NCBI RefSeq assembly: GCF_025465935.1
Contig: NZ_JANLNV010000092.1
Coordinates: 1 to 44,894, forward strand
From: Pseudomonas sp. 7P_10.2_Bac1
GTDB lineage: Bacteria > Pseudomonadota > Gammaproteobacteria > Pseudomonadales > Pseudomonadaceae
Direction: 5' to 3'
Length of the DNA: 44,894 nucleotides
The stretch's first letter is position 1. Each line of letters opens with the position of its first letter. Below the pieces are notes generated by a model. That model searched no databases. It saw nothing but the letters and a program-made list of their open reading frames with translations, and had not been told where the DNA came from. The translations under genes were made by a program, and so were the position numbers. Shown here in pieces: positions 1 to 8,037 of the stretch.

Positions 1-83
1 ACACAAAACCTGCGCTCGGCCAGCAGGGTTTAATGGGGCCTTCAACATCAAGATCACAAACCAGATCAACAGCAACAGCAACG

Positions 84-159
84 GCAACAGCCAGATCAAC
101 TGCCGGACAACCTGCTAGCCGAGCTGCCGTAGGCTGCGATCTTTTGATCTGGCTGTTGC
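84..159. repeat. 16-bp perfect inverted repeat around a 44-nt loop
   Basis: GCAACAGCCAGATCAA (84-99) is matched by its exact reverse complement TTGATCTGGCTGTTGC (144-159). The left side is extended by further GATCA/AACAGC units from about position 51. The short open frame across this stretch is made of these repeats (Thr/Ala-rich low complexity) and is not considered a gene. Confidence 0.7.
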
Positions 160-280
160 TTTGGTTTTTGATCTGTCCGCCCCTTCAGGAGGCCGGAGCG
201 AAACCCGTAGATCGGCGTTGCGCCTCCAATGGATAGGTACACCGACCCAATAAAAGCGCTTCGCGCCAGATCGCAGCCTA
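130..280. repeat. 151-bp segment bracketed by 13-bp inverted ends
   Basis: TAGGCTGCGATCT at 130-142 and its exact reverse complement AGATCGCAGCCTA at 268-280 bracket this segment. The same GGCTGCGATCTT core occurs at 36337 and 41591, so it belongs to a dispersed intergenic repeat family of this genome. The interior has no convincing gene. It could be a REP-doublet or a small non-autonomous element; sequence alone cannot separate these. Confidence 0.55.
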
Positions 281-289
281 TTGCCCCCT

Positions 290-883
290 TTACAGGCTGA
301 AATCCCCCTCAGCCACCAGCTTGCTCAAAGGCTCGCGCTGGCTTGGTACTTCCTTGGCTTGCAGGTAGTCCACCAGGCTCGCCTTATCGCCCAGTTTGCC
401 AATGGCAACCATGGCCTGAACCGCATAACCCTCTGGGATTTTCAGTTCGGTGCGGGCGCGCTCGAAATCCAGGCCGCTCATGCCGTGGGTATGCCACCCG
501 CTCAGGTGCGCTTGCAAGGCCAACTGGCCCCAAGCAGCGCCCGTGTCAAAAGCGTGGGTGGGTGCGGGTTTTTCTTCTGTACTGCCCGGTGCGGCGAAGG
601 TGGTTTTCGACACAATCACCACCAGTGCCGCTGCGTGCTTGGCCCAACCCTGGTTGAATTCAATCAGCAGGCTGAGGTAGCGATCAAAATCCGGTGTACC
701 GCGCAGGGCGAACAGGAAGCGCCAAGGCTGAGCGTTGTAAGCCGACGGCGCCCAGCGGGCCGCTTCGAAAAAGCTCAGCAGGGTGGGCTTGTCGATGGTC
801 GCGTCGGTGAAGGCGCGCGGCGACCAGCGCTGGGTGAATTGCTCGTGAATCGGGTGTTCAGCAACGCGATTGGAGGTTGGCAT
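290..883 (-). CDS. nitroreductase family protein
   Basis: A 197-residue protein of the FMN-dependent nitroreductase family, which uses NAD(P)H to reduce nitro compounds, quinones or related acceptors. Visible family features are RWSPRAF near the N-terminus (FMN-contacting Arg/Ser), EAARWAPSAYNAQPWRF, and the central GAAWGQLALQAHLSGW helix. The start at 883 is chosen because AGGA lies 7 nt upstream; a longer frame to 928 has no such site and adds non-conserved residues. No signal peptide, so cytoplasmic. It is transcribed divergently from the ycgN-like gene across a gap of about 155 bp. The substrate cannot be predicted. Confidence 0.9.
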   Translation of the reverse strand: MPTSNRVAEHPIHEQFTQRWSPRAFTDATIDKPTLLSFFEAARWAPSAYNAQPWRFLFALRGTPDFDRYLSLLIEFNQGWAKHAAALVVIVSKTTFAAPGSTEEKPAPTHAFDTGAAWGQLALQAHLSGWHTHGMSGLDFERARTELKIPEGYAVQAMVAIGKLGDKASLVDYLQAKEVPSQREPLSKLVAEGDFSL

Positions 884-1039
884 TCGAATGTCCTGAGTGT
901 TTTTGACCAGCAGCAAAACTACTGTCATGTCTGCAAGCTGACAAGTCTTGTTACGCCGTCAGTCACAAGCGCTTGGCCCGCGGCAGCTTGGGCACTAGAC
1001 TGGCGGCCTTTTCCACTCCCTGATGTTGATGTTTGAGCC

Positions 1040-1489
1040 ATGGCCGCAATCGTTAAACCCTTCTGGATCCGCAAAACCCTCGATCAACTCGATCAAGAGG
1101 AGTGGGAGTCGTTGTGCGACGGCTGTGGCCTGTGCTGCCTGCAAAAACTTGAGGATGATGAAGACAACAGCGTCTACTACACCCGTATCGCCTGCAAATT
1201 GCTCGACCTTAAGACCTGCCAATGCACTGACTATGCCAACCGCCGTGACAGCGTGCCGGATTGTATTCAGTTGTCGCCGGGCAAGGCTGAAGCATTCAAG
1301 TGGTTGCCCGCCACTTGCGGTTACCGACTGGTCAGCGAGCGCAAGGATCTGCCGCTCTGGCACCATTTGGTCTGCGGTGACCCGGACGCTGTGCACCATG
1401 AGCGCATCTCGCAATCCGGGCGCATGCTGGCCGAGGGCAGCGTGCCAGAAGACGACTGGGAAGATCATCTGATTTTTCGCGCCGGTTAA
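1040..1489 (+). CDS. YcgN family cysteine-cluster protein (UPF0260)
   Basis: A 149-residue soluble protein with the family's conserved cysteines: CDGCGLCC around residues 27-34, then C52, the CQC pair near 60, and single Cys residues near 75, 93 and 112. The family is conserved in gammaproteobacteria, and the Cys arrangement resembles Fe-S or zinc cluster proteins, but no biochemical role is established. Length is typical. The next gene begins 28 nt downstream on the same strand, so the two probably form an operon. Confidence 0.9.
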   Translation: MAAIVKPFWIRKTLDQLDQEEWESLCDGCGLCCLQKLEDDEDNSVYYTRIACKLLDLKTCQCTDYANRRDSVPDCIQLSPGKAEAFKWLPATCGYRLVSERKDLPLWHHLVCGDPDAVHHERISQSGRMLAEGSVPEDDWEDHLIFRAG

Positions 1490-1516
1490 GTGCCGGAGCG
1501 GTGCAAAGGAGTGTTT

Positions 1517-2749
1517 ATGCCGCGGCATTTAAAAGGGGCTTTGTGCCTACTGCTAGTGATAGCCAGCGGGCCGCTGTGGGCCGCTAAAAAAGTCGATCTG
1601 GATTACCACGTGCAACTGTTGCCGCAGAGCGATGAGGCGCAGGTGCGCGTGACTCTGGCCGAAGGTTCGGCGGTGCGCAGCCTGGACTTCGACCTGGGGG
1701 TGCCCGACAGTTACAGCGATTTCAAGGCGGACGGACAGTGGCAATTGACCCCGGACCCCGAGCACAGCCGTGGTCTGTGGCATCCGGGGCCGGGAAAGGC
1801 CAGCCTCACTTACCGCGTGCGGTTGAATCACTCACTCAAAAATGGCAGCTACGACACCCTTATGACCCCGACGTGGGCCTTGTTTCGCGGTGAGCAGTTG
1901 GTCCCGCCTGCGAGCCTTGATCAACAAGACGGCACCGAGCTGGTTTCGCGGCTGGAGTTTGAGTTGCCCAAGGGCTGGAAAAGTATTGAAACCGCATGGC
2001 CGCGTATCGGTAAAAACCGCTTTCGTATCGACGATGCATCACGCGTATTTGACCGGCCTACGGGCTGGATGCTCGCTGGCACGCTAGGCACCCGACGCAC
2101 CACCCTGGGTGAAACCGAGGTGACTGTGTCGGCGCCAAAAGGGCAGGGTATGCACCGCATGGATGTCATCACCTTGCTGACGTTTGTGTGGCCACAAGTG
2201 CAAGCCGTGTTCCCGCGTAACCCTCCTAAAATGTTGATCGTGGGGGCGGCCAGCCCGATGTGGAAAGGCAGCACGGCAGATCACAACTCGATTTATCTCT
2301 ACAGCGGCTTGCCACTGGTCAGCGAAAGTGGCAACAGCCCATTGTTGCGGGAAGTGGTGCAGGTGTTTGCCGGCATTAATGCTGAGCCAGGCCATGAGTG
2401 GATCGTAGACGGTCTCAGTGAGTACTACGCCATTGAACTGCTGCGCCGTGCGGGGGGCATGAGCGATGAGCGGTACCAGACCCTGCAGCATCGGCTCAAT
2501 GCGGTTGGTAAAGGCGTCACACATTTGCGCGCAGCGACCGCTAACCAGGCGATGCAGGCCCGTGCGGTGACTGTGTTGCAGGCACTGGATCGCGAAATAC
2601 GCCTGCAAACACACAACAAGCGCTCGCTGGATGACGTGAGCCGGGCGCTGATGCGCATGGACAAGGTCAATACGGCGTCGTTCATTCAGCTCAGCGAAAG
2701 TGTGCTAGGTGGGAATTCCAGTGTGCTGGACAGCCCATTGCTGCGCTAA
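1517..2749 (+). CDS. exported M61-peptidase-like protein lacking zinc ligands
   Basis: A 410-residue protein with a Sec signal peptide (about residues 1-23, ending PLWA-A). Start 1517 has AAGGAG 7 nt upstream; a GTG at 1490 is in frame but poorly placed. The C-terminal half reads like the M61 glycyl-aminopeptidase fold: WIVDGLSEYYAIELLRRAGG followed by a helical part ending in DREIRLQTHNKRSLDDVSRA. Where family members carry HExxH this protein has R278-E-V-V-Q282, and the usual third-ligand Glu of the EGxxxYY segment is Asp298. It therefore looks like a catalytically inactive periplasmic relative. Fold assignment is by eye; function unknown. Confidence 0.72.
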   Translation: MPRHLKGALCLLLVIASGPLWAAKKVDLDYHVQLLPQSDEAQVRVTLAEGSAVRSLDFDLGVPDSYSDFKADGQWQLTPDPEHSRGLWHPGPGKASLTYRVRLNHSLKNGSYDTLMTPTWALFRGEQLVPPASLDQQDGTELVSRLEFELPKGWKSIETAWPRIGKNRFRIDDASRVFDRPTGWMLAGTLGTRRTTLGETEVTVSAPKGQGMHRMDVITLLTFVWPQVQAVFPRNPPKMLIVGAASPMWKGSTADHNSIYLYSGLPLVSESGNSPLLREVVQVFAGINAEPGHEWIVDGLSEYYAIELLRRAGGMSDERYQTLQHRLNAVGKGVTHLRAATANQAMQARAVTVLQALDREIRLQTHNKRSLDDVSRALMRMDKVNTASFIQLSESVLGGNSSVLDSPLLR

Positions 2750-2868
2750 TGTGCGCATCGAATTGATATTGATTTACATGTTTGAGCATACAACCTAGTC
2801 ATACTGTCAGGTGTCCCCATGCCATAACATGTTTTACGCTTCAGCTTCAATCACTGGAGTGTCAAATC

Positions 2869-3873
2869 ATGACGGTTTCAATCATCAGCTTTAACTACGA
2901 TCCCCTTGATCGCTGCACAGTTTGCGCGCGTTCGGGTGAGCCTGTTGGGTTGCGTTTCTATCAGAGAGATCAGTTGGTAACGGCCATTCAGGGCAACGTG
3001 TCCACTTCGCTGTTGCGTAATAATCATCAAGCGCTTGCACAGCTTGACTCTACAGGGACCGGCTTACTGGCAACCGACTTGTCCGGTTCTACCATAAGCC
3101 TTGTCAAGCCACTGCATCCGGTTAATAACGCTGTCTATAGCCCTTATGGTTATTCACGGTCTCTCGACAGTGGGGGGGCGCTGGTGGGGTTTAACGGCGA
3201 ATTGCCTGAAGCCTTGATCGGCCATTATTTGTTGGGTAATGGTCATCGAGCTTATAACCCAGTATTGATGCGGTTTAACAGCCCGGATTCGCTGAGCCCC
3301 TTTTCGGAGGGCGGTATTAATGCCTACGCGTATTGTTCGGGTGACCCGGTCAATTGGCGGGATCCAACGGGGCATATTCGTTTTCCTGCAAAACTGTTGA
3401 GTGTTATTGGAGTGACGGCCTCAAGTGTGTCTAGTGACAATATCGGCCCATGGAAACAAGCTCTCAACCTTGTCAAAAAGTCATTGACAAGCAGTAAATC
3501 TGCCCCTGAGTCAATTGCATATAGCAGGAATCTCCTGAGTAATGGGCTCGACAAAGTCCCCAAAAATCAACCCTATGTCAAGCGGCTATACGAAACCAAT
3601 GAGAACCTTATTTCACACGCAGATCAAAGTCTGAGTGTGCCTCACGCCCAAGCTTATCTGGGCGATGCGCACTCAGTAGTTGATGGGAATCTCTCTAACG
3701 CCGGTGCACATTCACGTTCAGCCGGGCGTTGGTTCTCAGAAACGACGGGGGCTCAACGTGTTGTGGGCACTGTCATGAATTTAGGTGGAGCTTTAATCGC
3801 GGGGGGCTTTGATCATCAACTACACATAACAGGCCGTTCGCTTCGAAAGGCAGCGGATAGCATTCGGGTATGA
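2869..3873 (+). CDS. orphan short RHS core protein with variable C-terminal domain
   Basis: A 334-residue protein. Residues 1-169 match the end of the RHS/TccC core: DPLDR near the N-terminus, YSPYGYS, GFNGE, LLGNGHRAYNPVLMRFNSPD, NAYAYCSGDPVNWRDPTGH. In full-length RHS toxins the part after DPxGH is a hypervariable toxin domain; here it is residues 170-334, with no catalytic motif I recognise. There are no N-terminal YD repeats and no signal peptide. Start 2869 has GGAG about 10 nt upstream. No adjacent immunity-like gene: the next gene is kdpF, about 270 bp on. Base composition is visibly lower in GC than the neighbours, consistent with acquisition. Toxic activity is inference. Confidence 0.8.
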   Translation: MTVSIISFNYDPLDRCTVCARSGEPVGLRFYQRDQLVTAIQGNVSTSLLRNNHQALAQLDSTGTGLLATDLSGSTISLVKPLHPVNNAVYSPYGYSRSLDSGGALVGFNGELPEALIGHYLLGNGHRAYNPVLMRFNSPDSLSPFSEGGINAYAYCSGDPVNWRDPTGHIRFPAKLLSVIGVTASSVSSDNIGPWKQALNLVKKSLTSSKSAPESIAYSRNLLSNGLDKVPKNQPYVKRLYETNENLISHADQSLSVPHAQAYLGDAHSVVDGNLSNAGAHSRSAGRWFSETTGAQRVVGTVMNLGGALIAGGFDHQLHITGRSLRKAADSIRV

Positions 3874-4031
3874 GTATTTGAAGTGTGCATGTTGCAAGTA
3901 GTTAAGGGCTATATAAGGTGGTTTAAAAGCAGGCGATGTATCCTTCTGGCTAAAAATTACTGGGCGTTTTGAAAAGGGATGTTCATTACGCCAAGGTATC
4001 CTACGTAGAGATAATTGCTTGCGATCCTTCA

Positions 4032-4086
4032 TTCTTTACACCTTCTTTACGCCCCCGTACTCCTCTCGATCTCGATCCTTTACGCA
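4032..4086 (+). promoter_or_regulatory. candidate KdpE operator: 11-bp direct repeats
   Basis: TTCTTTACACC (4032-4042) is followed immediately by TTCTTTACGCC (4043-4053), and a third copy with TCCTTTACGCA lies at 4076-4086, exactly 33 bp (three 11-bp steps) after the second. OmpR/PhoB-class regulators such as KdpE bind tandem half-sites with 11-bp periodicity. The site is about 55-110 bp upstream of kdpF. Assignment to KdpE is inference from position and periodicity. Confidence 0.55.
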
Positions 4087-4111
4087 CACATTGAACACAC
4101 TCTTCCTACAC

Positions 4112-4125
4112 GCGGCACGTGCCGC
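4112..4125. promoter_or_regulatory. perfect 14-bp palindrome in kdp leader
   Basis: GCGGCACGTGCCGC is its own reverse complement and lies 15 nt before the kdpF start codon, directly in front of the GGAGAG ribosome-binding site (about 4130). It could be an operator for a dimeric regulator, or act in RNA to modulate translation. No regulator is known to me for this sequence. Confidence 0.35.
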
Positions 4126-4140
4126 TTTGGGAGAGTTGTC

Positions 4141-4230
4141 ATGGGCGTTCTGGATGGGGTGTCCCTGCTGCTGGCAGTGGGGCTGTTCGTTTATCTGTTG
4201 GTTGCGCTGTTGCGCGCAGATCAGAACTAG
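4141..4230 (+). CDS. kdpF: potassium-transporting ATPase small subunit KdpF
   Basis: A 29-residue single-span membrane peptide (hydrophobic SLLLAVGLFVYLLVALL, residues 8-24, ending RADQN). KdpF stabilises the KdpABC complex in the inner membrane. GGAGAG lies about 7 nt upstream of the ATG. The stop is followed 8 nt later by kdpA. Length and position match KdpF of other bacteria; longer in-frame extensions upstream lack a ribosome-binding site. Confidence 0.92.
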   Translation: MGVLDGVSLLLAVGLFVYLLVALLRADQN

Positions 4231-4238
4231 GAGCGGAT

Positions 4239-5933
4239 ATGCACAGTTATGACTATGCGCTGATTCTGGCCTTCTTTGTTCTGGTGTTACTGCCAGCACC
4301 GTGGCTGGGGCGCTTTTATTACAAGGTGATGGAAGGTCAGCGGACCTGGATGACACCCGTATTGGGCCCGGTCGAAAACGTCTGCTATCGCATTGCCGGG
4401 GTCGACCCTGCCAGTGAACAAAGCTGGGTCAAATACACACTGGCGCTGCTGGCTTTCAACCTCGCAGGCTTTGTGATTCTGTTCGCGATCTTGCTGTTCC
4501 AGCAGTATCTGCCGCTCAACCCGCAACACTTGCCGGGGCAAGAGTGGACGCTGGCGTTCAACACGGCGGTGAGTTTTGTCACCAACACCAACTGGCAGAG
4601 TTACAGCGGCGAAGCTTCGCTCAGCTACCTCAGCCAAATGGTCGGCCTGACCGTGCAGAACTTTGTCAGTGCGGCCACCGGCCTTGCGGTACTGGTTGCG
4701 TTGTGTCGCGGTATCAGCCGGCGTTCAACTAAAACCCTGGGTAACTTCTGGGCGGACATGACCCGCGCCACGCTGTATGGCTTGTTGCCGTTGTGCCTGG
4801 TGCTGGCGGTGTTCCTGGTGTGGCAGGGGGTGCCGCAAACCTTTGCGCACTATGTCAACGCTGTGACGATGCAAGGTGTCGATCAGGTGATCCCGCTGGG
4901 CCCGGCTGCCAGCCAGATTGCGATCAAGCAATTGGGTACCAATGGCGGTGGTTTCTTCGGTGCCAACTCGGCGCACCCGTTCGAGAACCCGACCGCCTGG
5001 ACCAACCTGTTCGAGCTGGTGTCGATCATTCTGATCCCGGTGGCGCTGGTGTTTACTTTCGGCCACTACGTCAAGGATCTGCGTCAAAGCCGGGCCATCA
5101 TGGCCTGTATGCTGGCGTTGTTCCTGATCGGTGGCGGCACGGCGCTGTACACCGAATATCAGCCCAATCCGACGCTCAATAGCCCGCTGGTTGAGCACAC
5201 CGCGCCTCAAGAAGGCAAGGAAGTGCGTTTCGGCACCACTGGCACCGTGCTCTGGACTGAAGCAACCACGGCGGCGTCCAACGGCTCGGTGAACGCCATG
5301 CATGACAGCCTCAACCCCATGAGCGGGATGGTGGCGCTGGTCAACATGATGGTCGGCGAAGTGATCTTCGGCGGTGTCGGCGCCGGGCTTTACGGGATGT
5401 TGCTCAACGTGCTGATTGCGGTGTTCCTGGCGGGCCTGATGATTGGCCGTACACCTGAATACCTGGGCAAAAAGCTACAAGCCAAAGAAGTGCAACTGTT
5501 GGTAGTGACCCTGCTGGTGATGCCAGTCGGCGTACTGGTGCTGGGCGCCATTGCTGCCGTATTGCCTAGCGCCGTGGCAGCCTTGAGCAACCCCGGCCCG
5601 CATGGGTTCAGCCAGATTTTGTACGCCTTTACCTCGGCCAGTGCCAACAACGGCTCGGCGTTTGGCGGGCTCAGTGGCAACACGCCGTTTTACAACCTGA
5701 TGCTAAGCCTGGGCATGTTGCTCGGACGCTTCGGTTACATCCTTCCGGTGCTGGCCCTGGCGGGCAGCCTGGCGATGAAGAAAACCGCACCGGTTGGCCA
5801 GAACACTTTCCCGACCCACGGCCCGTTGTTCGTAGCACTGCTGACCGTGACCATCCTGCTGGTAGGCGGCCTGACCTTCTTGCCGACGCTGGCATTGGGC
5901 CCAATCGCCGAACAACTGACTATGGGCTTGTGA
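4239..5933 (+). CDS. kdpA: K+-transporting ATPase subunit A (channel-like subunit)
   Basis: A 564-residue polytopic inner-membrane protein, the potassium-selective subunit of the KdpFABC P-type pump. All four selectivity-filter loops are visible: TNTNWQSYSGE, GTNGGGFFGANSAHPFENP, EATTAASNGSVNAMHDS and SASANNGSAFGG. Length matches the family (about 560). Start 4239 begins MHSYDY and has GGAG about 6-9 nt upstream, overlapping the kdpF stop region. kdpB follows after 10 nt with a GAGGAG site, so the subunits are co-expressed. Confidence 0.97.
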   Translation: MHSYDYALILAFFVLVLLPAPWLGRFYYKVMEGQRTWMTPVLGPVENVCYRIAGVDPASEQSWVKYTLALLAFNLAGFVILFAILLFQQYLPLNPQHLPGQEWTLAFNTAVSFVTNTNWQSYSGEASLSYLSQMVGLTVQNFVSAATGLAVLVALCRGISRRSTKTLGNFWADMTRATLYGLLPLCLVLAVFLVWQGVPQTFAHYVNAVTMQGVDQVIPLGPAASQIAIKQLGTNGGGFFGANSAHPFENPTAWTNLFELVSIILIPVALVFTFGHYVKDLRQSRAIMACMLALFLIGGGTALYTEYQPNPTLNSPLVEHTAPQEGKEVRFGTTGTVLWTEATTAASNGSVNAMHDSLNPMSGMVALVNMMVGEVIFGGVGAGLYGMLLNVLIAVFLAGLMIGRTPEYLGKKLQAKEVQLLVVTLLVMPVGVLVLGAIAAVLPSAVAALSNPGPHGFSQILYAFTSASANNGSAFGGLSGNTPFYNLMLSLGMLLGRFGYILPVLALAGSLAMKKTAPVGQNTFPTHGPLFVALLTVTILLVGGLTFLPTLALGPIAEQLTMGL

Positions 5934-5943
5934 GGAGACGATC

Positions 5944-8016
5944 ATGACTATGCCTGCTCCTGTATCAAAACTGACCCCGACACCTGACAACAAGGCGCCC
6001 GAGTCCCCCAAAACCGCGTTTGCCGACCTGTGGCGCCCGGCGTTGCTGCAAGCCTTCGTCAAGCTCGACCCGCGCCAGCTCAAACGCTCGCCGGTGATGC
6101 TGGTGGTGGAACTGACCGCCATTTTCACCTCGATATTGTGCTTCATGCCCGAAGCGTTGGTGCCGACCGGCGTGGCAGTGCAAATCGCCCTCTGGCTGTG
6201 GTTCACGGTGTTGTTCGCCAACTTTGCTGAAGCCCTGGCCGAAGGTCGCGGTAAAGCCCGCGCCGACAGCCTCAAGGCCGGTAGCGAAGGCTTGAGCGCT
6301 CGCCGCCGGACCACGGCTGGCAGCTTTGAAATCGTGCCGGCAACCCGTCTGCGCAAAGGCGACGTGGTGCGTGTCGAAGCCGGAGAGATGATCCCCAGTG
6401 ACGGCGAAGTGATCGAAGGCATTGCCGCGGTCAACGAAGCGGCGATCACCGGCGAATCGGCCCCGGTGATTCGTGAGTCGGGCGGTGATCGCTCGGCAGT
6501 CACCGGTAATACCCGACTGGTGTCGGACTGGCTGCTGGTGCGCATCAGCACTAACCCCGGCGAGTCGACCCTGGACCGCATGATTGCTCTGGTTGAAGGC
6601 GCTAAACGGCAGAAAACCCCGAACGAAATTGCTCTGGATATTCTGCTGATCGGCCTGACGTTGATCTTTTTGATCGTGGTCGTGACCCTGCAACCGTTTG
6701 CCTACTTTGCCGGGGGCAGCCTGCCGCTGGTGTTTCTTGTGGCGCTGTTAGTCACGCTGATCCCGACCACCATTGGCGGTTTGCTGTCCGCCATTGGTAT
6801 TGCCGGCATGGATCGTCTGGTGCGTCTTAACGTGATCGCCAAATCGGGCCGTGCGGTCGAAGCAGCGGGTGACGTGCACGTGTTGATGCTCGACAAGACT
6901 GGCACCATCACCTTTGGTAACCGTCGTTGCGCGGCCCTGTATGCATCACCCGGCGTGACCGCCAAAGAACTGGCTGAAGGCGCGCTGCGTGCATCGTTGG
7001 CAGACGACACGGCTGAAGGCAAGTCCATCGTCGAATTCATTCGCGGCTTGCACGCGTTCACTGAGCCTGAGGCGTCGCAAATCACCGCCGTGCCGTTTAC
7101 CGCTGAAACACGCTTGTCGGGTATCGACTACAACGGCCGGGTGTACCGCAAGGGTGCGGTGGATTCTGTACTGGCGTTTGTCGGTATGAAACGTCACGAG
7201 GTGCTGCCTGCGTTGTCCCGTGAAATCGACAAAATTGCACAAAGTGGCGGCACCCCGTTGCTGGTTTGTGCCCAGGGTCGGTTGCTTGGCGCGATCCACC
7301 TCAAGGACGTGGTCAAGCCGGGTATTCGTGAGCGTTTTGCCGAACTGCGCAAGCTGGGCATTCGTACCGTGATGGTCACCGGTGACAACCCGTTGACCGC
7401 CGCCGCCATTGCCGCCGAAGCCGGGGTGGATGACGTACTGGCCGAGGCCACGCCCGAGAAAAAACTGGCGCGCATTCGTCACGAACAAAACGATGGCCGC
7501 CTGGTTGCGATGTGCGGTGACGGCGCCAACGACGCCCCGGCGCTGGCGCAGGCCGACGTAGGCATGGCGATGAACGACGGCACCCAGGCGGCGCGTGAAG
7601 CGGCCAACATGGTTGACCTCGACAGCGATCCGACCAAGCTGCTGGACGTGGTGCAAATCGGTAAAGAACTGTTGGTGACCCGGGGTGCGCTGACCACCTT
7701 TTCGATCGCCAACGACGTGGCCAAGTACTTTGCCATCCTGCCCGCACTGTTTGCCTCGATCTACCCGCAATTGGGCGTGCTCAACATCATGCACCTGGCC
7801 AGCCCGCAGAGCGCGATTCTCTCGGCTATCGTGTTTAACGCCCTGATCATTGTGGTGCTGATCCCGCTGGCTCTGCGCGGGGTGCGGGTACAGGCGGCGA
7901 GCGCTGCGCATCTGCTGCGTCGCAACTTGCTGATCTATGGCGTGGGTGGGCTGGTGGTGCCGTTTATTGGCATCAAGCTGATCGACATGCTGCTCACTGC
8001 GCTGCACCTGGTTTAA
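5944..8016 (+). CDS. kdpB: K+-transporting P-type ATPase subunit B
   Basis: A 690-residue P-type ATPase that powers K+ uptake by ATP hydrolysis. Visible motifs: TGES in the actuator loop, the phosphorylation site MLDKTGTIT with Asp317, KGAVDS in the nucleotide-binding domain, MVTGDNPLTA, and MCGDGANDAPAL in the hinge. Length is normal. GAGGAG lies 7 nt before the ATG; a second in-frame ATG follows two codons later. kdpC starts 21 nt after the stop. Confidence 0.97.
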   Translation: MTMPAPVSKLTPTPDNKAPESPKTAFADLWRPALLQAFVKLDPRQLKRSPVMLVVELTAIFTSILCFMPEALVPTGVAVQIALWLWFTVLFANFAEALAEGRGKARADSLKAGSEGLSARRRTTAGSFEIVPATRLRKGDVVRVEAGEMIPSDGEVIEGIAAVNEAAITGESAPVIRESGGDRSAVTGNTRLVSDWLLVRISTNPGESTLDRMIALVEGAKRQKTPNEIALDILLIGLTLIFLIVVVTLQPFAYFAGGSLPLVFLVALLVTLIPTTIGGLLSAIGIAGMDRLVRLNVIAKSGRAVEAAGDVHVLMLDKTGTITFGNRRCAALYASPGVTAKELAEGALRASLADDTAEGKSIVEFIRGLHAFTEPEASQITAVPFTAETRLSGIDYNGRVYRKGAVDSVLAFVGMKRHEVLPALSREIDKIAQSGGTPLLVCAQGRLLGAIHLKDVVKPGIRERFAELRKLGIRTVMVTGDNPLTAAAIAAEAGVDDVLAEATPEKKLARIRHEQNDGRLVAMCGDGANDAPALAQADVGMAMNDGTQAAREAANMVDLDSDPTKLLDVVQIGKELLVTRGALTTFSIANDVAKYFAILPALFASIYPQLGVLNIMHLASPQSAILSAIVFNALIIVVLIPLALRGVRVQAASAAHLLRRNLLIYGVGGLVVPFIGIKLIDMLLTALHLV

Positions 8017-8037
8017 GCGATTTCAGAGGATTTGATC

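Noticed and set aside
33..236. 67-codon open frame at the window start
   Set aside because: Composed of the GATCA/AACAGC inverted repeats, low-complexity Thr/Ala translation, no ribosome-binding site.
2750..2868. Promoter for the RHS gene
   Set aside because: TTGATA and ATACAA can be paired only with a 19-nt spacer; other choices are no better, so no promoter is called.
6946..8007. 353-codon open frame opposite kdpB
   Set aside because: Antisense shadow of a fully conserved P-type ATPase; Gln/His/Arg-rich translation typical of reverse-complement GC-rich genes.
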